Origin: Paramacrobiotus metropolitanus
Lineage: Eukaryota; Tardigrada; Eutardigrada; Parachela; Macrobiotidae
NCBI RefSeq assembly: GCF_019649055.1
Contig: NW_026570237.1
Coordinates: 1,550,001 to 1,614,000, forward strand
DNA length: 64,000 nucleotides
Reading direction: 5' to 3'
Shown: positions 38,397-50,300 of the stretch, one piece after another
Position numbering within the stretch: position 1 is the first letter of the stretch
Layout: each line of letters starts with the position of its first letter
The notes under the pieces: generated by a model
The model's database searches: none
What the model saw: only the letters and a program-made list of their open reading frames with translations
What the model was told of the DNA's origin: nothing
Position numbers and translations under genes: made by a program

Positions 38397-41300
38397 CTAG
38401 TCGTCCGCACCGTCGGATTGCTCGTCGCCCGTATCCATTAGCACAGGACCCGCCGGTGGTCGCGAACTTAGATGGAGAAGTCCCCTTGATCGCGGCAGCA
38501 TCCACGCGTCATCGCCGCCCGCACCACCAGCCACATCCGGTGCAGAAGGATAGCACCGGAGCAGCAGCTTGTCCTTCGCCGTTTTCCGTACAATGATATC
38601 TGGATTTTGCTGCCAGGAGTGAATTTTTCGGCGGGCCGCTGCACTCGGCTGGCGCTGCTCGGGCCACGCCTTGGAGCCGTAAGTGACCGATGCATCGGCC
38701 ACCGAATCGGCTTGCTTGTCCAGCGTCGAATTCCGGTACGACTGAACAAAGATATCACCCAATGCCGTCTGCATCACGACACTGAAACCGTCGCCATTGC
38801 CGTGCGGAATCCCGGTCATCCCGGTGAGCGGCCTCTTGAGACGCATGGCGGCCGCGGCAGTCTTGGCCTCATCGCATGCCGCACTAAGGAGCCCGACCTG
38901 CAAGACAAACGACATCTGTGAACCACCTTCGGCGAACGGTGTAGCTAATCAAAGGCATACCGCATTGCGTGGCGGAGTAATGCAGAAGGGCAGTGATGCC
39001 AGTGCCAGTGGACCAGTAACTCGTTGAGACGGCGTCAGTTCGTAACCGGCACATGCCTGCCCCATTTGCGAAGCGGTCAGGACGACGTCGCTGCTCGCGG
39101 TGGCCTGGACTATTAAATCCAGGAACAGGGTGTGGCTGGGTACCGGCGAGGGATGGCGCAGGACTGCGCGCTTCATGTGCCTCTGATCCACTATGCAGAT
39201 TTCTCTTGTGGAAGCAATAAGGTGGTAGAAGCTGCGGGAGTCTATAATACATCATCTCGTACATCATCTCGTACATACTAATGTCGTAATAAAATCAGAC
39301 GAGCTGTATAAAACAGTCACAGCTATTCTAAAAAAGTAACAGTTTTGCAGTACTAGTTACACAAAAGCATTGAAATCATACTGAGTCACTGACTGTAATA
39401 AGGGATTTGGCCCGGTACATAGCAGATAGCACTGAATTCATATACATTGACGGGAATATTCGCTTTCGCGCACTTCCAGACACCTTTTTGTGTTGCTTTC
39501 TGACATTGTGTAGCCGGTTGATTTGTATGTATAGGTAACCTATAGGCGTGAAATCCGTTTTCGCGCGCAACATCCGGTTGCGGAGTTATGAGGGTAACAA
39601 AATTCCAAAAAGTTTGAATGCATTCAGGTGTACCAAAAGTCTCGTTATGAACCGATCCCTTTCGAATTTTGCACGTAAATCGGTAAATGCACGTAACCAT
39701 GTAGATCAGATCGTTCTTACATGGATCCAGACTCCCACGATTTTTTTCAAATTTTAAAATGAATTTAAAAATTTTTGAAATTCATTTTAAAATTTGAAAA
39801 ACATGCTAGAACAGTGGATCGGTGTAAGAACGATCTCAATGGTTATGTGCATTTACGTGCAAAATTTGAAAGGGATCGGTCCATAACGAAACTTTTGGTA
39901 CACCTGAATGCATTTAAACTTTTTGGAATTTTGTTACCCTCATAACTCCGCAACCGGATGTTGCGCGCGAAAACGGATTTCACACCTACGTATACAATTC
40001 TTTTGGCTACAAAGTACCATAAAGCAATGCAAAAAAGCGGTTGGGCGTTTGGGAGTGCGCGACAGCGAAAGTTCCCGTGGATGTACTGTACTCGAATTTG
40101 GTCCTATGTACCGGGCCAAATCTTTTAAGGGGATCACTAGCAGTAGAAAGCGGGTTCGGGAAAACGGGAATGGTTCGAAAACGATGGCCAGGTATGTGTT
40201 TTTCCAGCTTTGACTGAACGCAGAGAGGATTTAGCTACACAACGCTGTGGCGCGATCCTCTCTGGCCTGTGTCTAGACCGAACTATTCATGCAACAAGAA
40301 AAAACTTTGAAACCGAAAGTTGAATGAGGAAGTTTCTTTGTTAATGATGTAATGTACACTGTTGTGTGTGTTTTCTTCTGGAAAGCTTATATACCGAAAC
40401 ATGTGAAAGAAATTTTCAAAATGTTTCAAATGAAACGCAAAAAAAACACTTTTCGAAAAGAGTTTTTTGGAGTGCTATCTGTTGTGCAACACTGGAGTTT
40501 CGGCATATAAGCTTTCTAGAAGAAAACACGCCCAACGATGTACTCGTATATTACTTCATAAACAAAGAAACTTTCTCATTCAACTTTGAGTTTCAAAGTT
40601 TTTTCTCTGTTTGATGAATAATAAAGCTCTTTATTAATAATCAACGCACAAATCAGGTGGAAGAAAAATAAACACATTACATTATTCACAACAGCAAAAC
40701 TTCGTTTAAACTATCCATTCCATCCATGGTGCCAAGGATAGATGCTGCATTTCCGCGCTGAATTTCCAGCGATAGCCGTTGACGCAGAAATTCGTGCGAT
40801 CGACGCTCTCCCCGTCTCCCGTATGCTGCTGCAGTTTTTTGCCCCACTCTTTCACAATGGCGATAGCCGACGGGCCCCATGGACCCAACGTCTCAAAGGC
40901 GATCGGAGAAAAAATGTAGCGCCCTTGCAGATAGGCATACAGTCTGGACTTCTTTTCTTCTGCTTGTACAGCAGCAGCACCTGCCGTAACCGACGTAGAC
41001 TGAAGATGGGAAAGGGCCATTGTGTCGACGCATGTCACATCCCAGGCCAGGCACATCCCTCTTTTCCAGGCAAACGTTGTACAACCGTCTGGGCGTTGAT
41101 CTGTTGTGGAGGACGTGCCGCGTGGTTCAAGCTTAGCTTGAATGCCAGCTGAAACACAAGCCCGACACACGATACTGTTTAAACCTCCGTGTCGCGCATG
41201 TCTACCAGCCGAATAGCTCACGACAGCCCGTGGTGCCCGAGCTTGTCAACCAGTTTGTGGCATTTGGTGCAGTTATGCAGCTCGCAGATATCCGCTCCAA

Positions 41301-44300
41301 GACGCAGGCCAATTGAGATTTTCATCGTATCGTCGTGGAGGAGGCTGCCGATGTGGGCTGAGCGAAGCGCATTTAGCCAGATGCCGGCTTTCGGTCTTGA
41401 CTGTGCGAGTAGGCGGGCTGTGTTAATCCGATCATGGCGAAACAAGTCCATTAAGACCTGACACATTACAGAGCGGCACATTACAGAAGTCCAAACTGAC
41501 ACATTACAGAGCGGCAAGAACCACGTTTTTTGCAGCTTCCGGAATGCAACTTCTGGCATTTCCGATTGCCGAGCCCTAGTTTTCCACAGCTGTACTGCTT
41601 CTGAAGCGTCCACTGCCGGATGATGGGGAAGCATCGATGATAACAAATCAAATGCGGAGCGAATCGAAACCAAGAAGGCTGGGAGTGATAATTCTTCCGC
41701 ACGACGTATGCCAATACCTCCTCGACTAGCCGGAAGGGTCGCTTGTCGCCAGCATGGGTAGTCGTCATGGTTCACTCGAACGTTACTTAGCTCTTGAAAA
41801 CATGAACGTATAGACTCATTCTTTGATGAATAGCTCAGTCTAGACACAGGCCAGAGAGGATCGCGCCACACCATTGTGTAGCTAAATCCTCTCTGCGTTC
41901 AGTCAGAGTTGTGAAAACACATATCTGCCATCGTTTTCAGACCATTCCCGTTTTCCCAAACCCGCTTTATACTGCTAGTGATCCCCTTAACCGGTATACC
42001 ACTGCCTATGGCGATGCACAATCATGCATTTAATCAGTGAGAGCTATTCCTGTACTTATTATTAGACAGGTTAACTGTTCCCGCACTTATTACGTACTGA
42101 AGTGATTTACTGCGTGACTTTCTGTTTCACCAATGTATACTTATGTAAAGAACCGCTTAAATAACCCAATTAAAGATACAGTACTTCAACGAAATGCATT
42201 GCTTCTCGCACATTACAAGAAAAGAGTGGCCGTAGTTTTCGAACAAAAGTTTCAATTTTCGCTTAGGAGGACTGGCTTGAAGGCAAAACGAACATACAGT
42301 ATTTCCTGCTTCTAATAACTTGATTTGACTAAATGAAACGAAAGAGAAAATGCTATCCACCGAAGATAACGTTTACTGTAAAATCTGCCCTTTACAGCAG
42401 CAAACAACTCCACTTCGATTTCTCTATTATTTTTTCCCTACTGCTGATCGTACGACTTGCTTGTGAGTTGTTTTTTTCGCTCCTCTGCATTATTTGTTGA
42501 AAACTAACATTTGTTGAACTATGTAGAATAAACTACGTAAAATGCGTGGAAGATCCGTTCTTTTCCACTGCACCCGGTCCACTTTGCTGTGTTGCTTTTG
42601 GGTTTTTAAGAATATTTATCGATGTTCAAGCTTCATAAATTGTGATACGGGTACACAAGAAAACGTGAACGTGGACTGCAAACGGTGGTATGACAGTGAT
42701 ATACAACCGCGCCCGAAAACGTGGGCAAGTTTTCAAAAAAATTTTCAAATCAAGACTCCAGAGCACAAAGCAGTCATACTGCAACGCGGGCAGCTTAAGC
42801 AACTGTAAAACCAAAACTGCTGGAAGCTAAGCGAGTCGGTCGTTTCCCGGATAGTTGTGAAAGTCCTTTATGACCTAAGTACAGGGTGCACACGCCAAGT
42901 TGTCACCATCACTTAAATTCATTTTTAAAAATTAGAAAAAGTTCACTTACTCCAGTTGAATTGTTTGTTTCTAGTACAGAATTTAATTCTGCGTTCACTG
43001 AAATTATTAGCTGACCGCTGGCTCTGAAACTGGCGTCAGAAACAAGGACCGAAGTGAGATCCCTGGTGGCGCATTTCTGGTCATTATACTCACCTTATCC
43101 GAAAACCAGGAAAACACTTTCTACTCTCGAAAATAGTTTAAACAAGCTCAGAACACATTAGGTAAGCGCTGGAAAAGTGAGCCAACGCAGTGGAACCATT
43201 ACTTCATTTATAAAAAATTTTTGTTGGAGATTGTCAGGCTTTTACAATGCTATACGGTACGAGCGGCGAAGATTTTTTTGTAAATACATGGAACCTTTAG
43301 GTGTTCGGATGATCGTTAAAAATTATGCGGAGGGGATCATTCTAAACGATTCTAAAGTAAACAAGGATATATATCGCATTCCTGGTTTACTGTTAACCAC
43401 CAACGAGCAGAAGAAAAAATCAACAAAGCGTTCGCCATACAAATTTATGTGCCCAATGGGGATTCGCTGGAACGGAATGAGCCGCTTTTACCTGCTCGAT
43501 AGCAAACATTAAACTGATGCCACATATGTCCCTAATCATATTATGTATGTCAAAGATGAGTAGGGATGACATCTCTTTTGTGTGGGGATCGCTAGAAGGG
43601 TGTCCACCCCCATTTTGGCGGTGCTTATTTCCAAGTCGCAGCTGTGACCTCCCGAGGGTTCGGAGAGAATCGGGTGATATACGTCCCGAGACAGTATTGA
43701 ATGCTAAAAGGTTTTGCCATGTTACCGTTACCGATTAGCTAACGGATGACCTCGTTTTTTAAACGAATTTTGGGCGCAAGGAAGGCGACCACGGTAGACG
43801 GGTCGGGAGGTACTGCGAAGCAGGTGGCGTTCGAGTTTTCTGGCGTAACTTGTCAAAAAACGCTTACTTATTGGCATTCTTAGATTTTGATGATGCAGAA
43901 GAGAAATTGTGATTATGGTAAAATTAAATAAAAATTCTAGAGTGTGCCGGAAATTTTTAATAAATCAGCAAAATTTTGGTGACACTTGGCGTGTGCACCC
44001 TGTAACTATTTAACCAAAAGATGAGGGATGACAGGACAGTAAGGCAAGAAATTATGATACGTGATGAAAAGCACAAATGTGACCAAAGAATTACAACTCA
44101 CTGGGGGCGAACGCCCACTCACGCACCCCGATGTTAAGGGGCAGTTATCGGGGGTAAACAATTTTTCGGTATCACTAGCATAAGAACCAACACGTGCAAA
44201 CATGCTATTTTTACGGCCGTTATTATGGCCTGTTTTTGTGGCCTGTTCAACCTGCTCTTACTTACTTATTATTAATTAATTCTATATTTTCGGTAAAAAA

Positions 44301-47300
44301 TCGCCACTGCTCGTTGTCGCGGCTACTTTGTACTTACAAGAACATTGAAAATTGTACAGCTACCTAATTTCGGAAAACTTTTTTTTCGGAAAAGCTTCGT
44401 TTAGTTACTTTAAAATAATGAGAACAGACAAGTCTGTTCTGCTTCTAGTCCGCTTCTATGAAGCGGAGCTCAAAGTTGTGCAGAATATTTTTCAAAATAA
44501 CTCAGCAGGAATTAAGCAATAAGCACATGGTTTTTGAATTTTAAAATATCTATGACACAAGCGGTCAGCAACGATCTGCCCAACCAGGGCTTTCTTAAAT
44601 CAGCCTTCCCGCATTCATCGAAATGCGCGCACCAGTGCTTTCGCTTACCAGGAAATGTCCGCCCGGCTACAATGTCGTTCTCCAGATGCGTAGCAGTCAG
44701 CGGATCCCCGTAGCAGTCACTTCGTGCAAGGACGCCGATCGAAGCATAACCGCGCGCCCTAATATCCCACAACTGTACGCAGCGATGAGTTAGGACTACC
44801 GCTTGTCTGCCGCCGCTACCGAAGTAGCAACCATGCCAGCCGTGTCGCAGAGGGGATATCACAGCGGAGCCCGGCGTGGACCTGGTGATTTCGCAGATCG
44901 GAACATCAACAGGGCTGTTGACATTCCACAGGCACACGCTGCCGTCTTGCGCGCTCGTCAACACTTCGCCCCGTTGGTAAGGGCTCAGCCGCATATGAGA
45001 GAATACGCCACGGGCGCGCTTAATCCTTAGTTCTATCCTGCAGATTTTCAATTATTGTAATACAACTTTTCTGGTAAACTGCAATTTAATAATGGTAGAG
45101 GTCAATTACATTTGGGTAACTGTTGCGCGTCGGGTAATGGAGAGACGCGTAAAAAATTAGCCATGACTCAGCAGAAAAACAATTCGTGATTCTCGCCGAG
45201 AATGCAGACTGGCAGTGTGTCATTTTGACGTCACTAACATACAGGGATTTTACGGTGCGCCAACAGGAGAACTACGCATTCGCTCTGTTTCTGTTCGTGT
45301 GCTGTCATATGAGCGGTGGTGTGATACCGTGGTAATAGCACTGTCGCTTAATTTAAGAATATTGTAAATATTTTTATCACACGTTTTTTTCTCGTTTGAA
45401 GAGGATAGTTTTCTGTAAATTTTCATGTACCTGCCCAATTAACAAACATCATAGTTTGCGAAAGCGCGCTGTTTAAAAAGTGCCGGGATAAGCACTTGTT
45501 GTTATGGGCCTACGATGACTTCCCGGCGCGCCTTAGGCGCACGGCTCCCAACCGCCACAGGGCGCCATCCGGGCGAGAATCGTCAATCGTCCAATCGTGA
45601 GTCGAGTACGCTTCCGTGCGAAGAAAGAAATTGAACACCGAAGTGGAACTGAAAAACTCATTTTTAATGCTGTAATGTAGTAAATGTGGTATTACGTCAA
45701 AAAAGTTAATTATGAGTTTTGGATTATGACTCTCGGTCGTTGGATTTACTTTTGGTCCAAACACACAAAAATTTTGTAGATCTGTGCAGGAGATTTACGA
45801 GTTACTCGTAGTTTGGGTAATGGTTGCGCTTCGACGTCGAAGCGCAACGCTTACGCGGACAAGTAAGCTGAAAACCCATCCCAGATTTTGTGACAGCGAA
45901 TCAGAATGTTTGCTTGGTTACGCGCTGCTACGTCACATTTTTTACGCGTTTTCCCGTTACCCGACGCGCAACGCTTACCCAAATGTAATTGACCTCCACC
46001 AATAGTTACTTAATCCAGTTACACTTAACGCACGTCCTAAGATCACTTGATGACACTAACCAGTGCTAATGAGTGCCAATTACGTCGTGTTTTTCGCCCC
46101 GATCTGTACTTTGCAATTCGAAGGCGGTATTTTTTATTCCGTTTTTTATAATAAAAGTAATAACTATTAAGTACTTACAAAAACTCCCTTGTATTTTATT
46201 TAAATTACCACCGAGATTGCTCCGCCAAAAAACTGAACGGTTTGCAAGTGGTTACAGCGATCCTTTTAAGTAGCTAAATCTGAGCAGCCTTATCGGACCT
46301 GTATACTGGCTAATGCCGAATAAATAAAATATTCAGCGAACTGTGAGTCAGTAGTCATAAAATCAGACTGCCATTTGACCACTGGCTATAAATACACAAC
46401 AGATGGATACAACTTCGGCTAAAGATAAGGGTGCGGCTATTCCCACCACCTCGCACCACCCTTGCACACCTTTAGGCTATTTGCACTACCTTTAAAAAAT
46501 GACTTCTAACACCACCTTTTGGCTGTTGCCGCCACCTTCGTACACTTCTTTTGGCTTTTCTCAGCTCTTAATTGCATTTTTCGAACAATAAAAAAACTTT
46601 GTTTACAAAGTATCACAGCATCGCCGTCAGTGGCGCTTTCCCTTTACGATTGGGTCCACCGCTGGCCAGAAGCGTGTTCAGCCGCATTTTCTCCGTGTTG
46701 CAGCTGTTCACCAAATGTTCTCGCATCTTCTTATTACTGAATTTTGCTTCCTTTGTATTCCGGTACTTGATTACCCTACTTCGATCGCGAAAGTAGAGGC
46801 TAAGACGCCACGGTCGTAACCAATTTTTTTTGCTGTTGACCCTTCCATAAGGACCCAGTGATTTGCTGTCGCCAGAATATAAGGAGGTGGGAATAGACAA
46901 AAGGTGCCACTGGTGGTGTCACAAGGTGGTGACAATAGCTAACGGCGGTGTAAAAGTATTTTTAAAAAGGTGATGCGAATAGTCAAAACGTGGTGAAAGG
47001 GGGTGAGAATAGCCAAAGCAAGTGCCAGGGTAGTGGGAAGAGCCATTTCCTAAAGATAAACCGGTTTGTAGTGCATTGCCACCATGTCGCTTCGGAAGAT
47101 GTGGGGTTTTGACCGTGGTTCTTTTCGGCAATCAACGGAAAAGCATTAGCGGCTACCTTAGCTTTACATTGCAATTGTGCAATAATAGTATATATGTAAA
47201 TCGGTCGCGCTTGTGTTTGAGGTAAGGAATAACATGAAAGAGATTACAAAAATTTGATAAACAGTCTGTACAGTGTACATTGTATTCACAGTAACAAAAT

Positions 47301-50300
47301 AGATTTTAAAAATGTAATTTAAATGTAAAATTCCTAAAACAGCAGCCAACCAGCTAAAAAGACATTAGAAAAATTTAAAACGAAAAAAATAAACAGCTCA
47401 AGGCTCAGAAAGCCTGATAAAAAATTTCAAATAATATAACTGTTTCTTCAAGAGTTTTCTGTCTTTTTAATCGATCTTTGTGACCTTTTAGCTATCTGGG
47501 TTTCTAATTTTTTAAATGTATTTAAATCTGGCACAGATCAACATAGGTTAGAAAGTTTCCAACTGCCACTAGTAGCACAGAGTGACGTAGTTAACGTTAG
47601 TGAGTTTGGAAACTGCCACCAGTATCACACAGGGGCGTATTTTAGTGAATACCAAAGCTACCACCAGTATTACAGAGCCACGCAGGTAAGTGGATTTCCA
47701 AACTACCACCAGTATCACAGAGGAACGTAGGTTAGTGAATGCCCAAGCTGCCACCAGCAAACTACTACGAGTGCTGTTTATGTGCAGCACAATGAGCACA
47801 TCATCATTGCGCAATAAAATTTGTGAACCTGCAGATTCTATACGTAGCCTGGCTATGGCAGTACTTTAGCAGCATTGGTTTGCCTAATAGTATGTATTAT
47901 TCTGTATTTTGCAAGCCTGTGTACAGAAATTTACTGCGAAAATTAACGAAGTTACAAATTTTTAAAGATCTGGAAGCCAGCCGCGTGCGGCATGGGCCAC
48001 CGCACGCGTACGTTGCCGCTAAAGTACTGCCATAGCCAGGCTACGTATGTATAGAATCTGCAGGTTCACAAATTTTATTGCGCAATGATGATGTGGTGCA
48101 CATAAAGTGCACTTCTACTACCAGTGTCACAGAGCCGCTACGTGGGGGAATACGGTAACGGGCCGCGGGGCCGGCTTTTAGATATTTAAACATACAGACA
48201 CTTTCGACAATAACATATTTAGGCATTCTAGATTCTAGATATTTTCAAAACCGAAAACTCTGGAGGCTAAAAAAATTAGAAGTAACGGGCCCGCGCAGCA
48301 GGGCCGAGTCGAAATATTTAGCATTAGAGTAAGGCTTACTTGCTCTCGGAATTCGTAAACGTTGTGTCCGGAATCAGAAAACACGAGTCCCCACAGCGTA
48401 CACCAATAAGTGCGCCGGCGCCAGAATATTCCTAGGCGAGACAAAAATTCAAGCGCTTAATACAGTATATATGAGAATTGATAGATATGCCAATTGAAAT
48501 TCAAACCAGCGTAGTCCTTTGCCGACTACTTTGCAATAAAATGTTCTGATGTACCTGCGAAGTAATCTGGTAGATCAGTGACCCTGGTGTGGTCTTCAGA
48601 GTTTGATCGGCTGTAGCAATGCGCAATTCAATCCGCTCCGACGTAATCTGGATAGGGATTCTTACTGCGCGGCGGAAACCAACTGCTCCCACGATAATTC
48701 CGCTGTTGTCGGAGGTGGGTAGGTATGTCAGGGTTCCTCCAGAAAAGCACCAATTTACAGTGGAATTAATCAAGCTGGCGGGCTTCACTATTCCACACCG
48801 TACCCTGGCGCGCTGACTGAGTTTATGTACATCCCCGATTCTTTTGCGTGGCACCAGAAAGTCCTTGTACGATGGCACGGACGGAAACAGGCCGACTTCA
48901 GCACATCCAATGTCAAAATTTTGGACGTCTTTCAGCTCCGTTCCAAAATTTTCGTGAGATCGACCCCTGCATCTGTAAGGAAATTAATTTAACCATTACT
49001 GCATACTGTTGTTAAAGATACCATAACAAACTAGAAAAGTGCAAATATTTTCTAGTTGATTGCGCTCAGTTTCGCAGTTTTACATGTTCGGTTAAAAATA
49101 ATAAGTTTACAAATGGATGTTACGTAGCATATATATGTTATGGATGGCTGTAACTAAAAAACCTCCGCTGCTCTAAACAACGACCATCGTAATTTTGTCC
49201 GGCCGAATTTTCTTGTACTTTTCGGTGCTTCCACAAGCGGAGGGTTTTGTCGATCTGTGATTCTGTCTTACCAAACACATCTTGTCGTAAACCCTGTAAA
49301 ATGTTGCCCCCAAAAACGTTTCTACGCTCAGACAGTTTAAGTAGAGATTCTAATGATTTCGACCTCTTTTGACTGTTCTCGCTGGCGCAATGCGTGCGCT
49401 TGAGCTGCATCATACAGTGGACTTCATAAATGTGGTTACACACAGCCACCCGTATTCATAGCGCTATCGGCTTTAAGTGCAACCACATTTATGAAGTCCA
49501 TTGTAACTACACATCTGACCAAACACTATGATAATTATTTTCACTACATATATTTGAAGTATGAACTCGGTTTGGTTATTTCAAAGTGTAAAAGTTATTG
49601 ATCTAAGGTTGTTATTTTGCGGACGCAATAACAATTCAAGCAGATTTTTAAAATTTTTTATTCAAGAACAGCAATGTGTTCCGACACTATGACTAAAGTA
49701 TTGTGGAGCGATTTTTCAAAAAAACCCACCCGCGGGCACCCGGTACTGAAACAAATAAACTATTTTACACCCAAAGTTACTTTATTTTATTTCCTAAAGT
49801 GTACATAAACATTTTCCACAAAAACGCTTCACAATTCTTTTTCAAAATTATTTTTCTGTAATCTGATCAAATTTCAAAATTTTCTGAAATCGCTGCGAAT
49901 TGTTATTGAGTTTAGAACTCATTTTTGCAAAATTGTTCACAACCTGGCGAAGAACCTTCTTTTGTTATGTGATATTACCGACTTTGCCTCTTTTGCGCCT
50001 GCAGTGCCACCACACCGGTTTTGACCACCGATCGGCGCTGTGCAGAAGCGCGCGCTCACTAAAAAGTGTGATTACTGATCGCGGCTTTTATTGCAGCAAT
50101 TAGGCGCAGCCTAACATAACATCCCATTCAGACAATGAGCAAATACAAATACACGCATCTCAGGATAAGCTATCATACGCCCCACTGTCATAAGCCTTAT
50201 CCACTTTTGTCTTTTTTCGTTTGTATTGTATTGTGCAAACAACTACAGTAATTAGCAGCACACGATCATAACGAGTGATCAGACCGCCAAGGTATCGAAT

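Larger units (their letters stand above)
40129..41986. mobile_element. TTAA-bounded composite with about 160-bp inverted repeats enclosing a truncated retrotransposon (RT-2)
   Basis: Left arm 40129 to about 40291 and right arm about 41825-41986 are inverted copies starting GGGGATCACTAGCAGTA. TTAA lies on both sides (40125-40128, 41987-41990). The inner part of each arm is coding sequence of the retrotransposon itself (on minus, DPLWPVSRL), so the repeat includes both non-coding flank and coding DNA. A foldback element (40285-40625) sits inside. The left TTAA is shared with the right end of FB-2. Confidence 0.7.
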
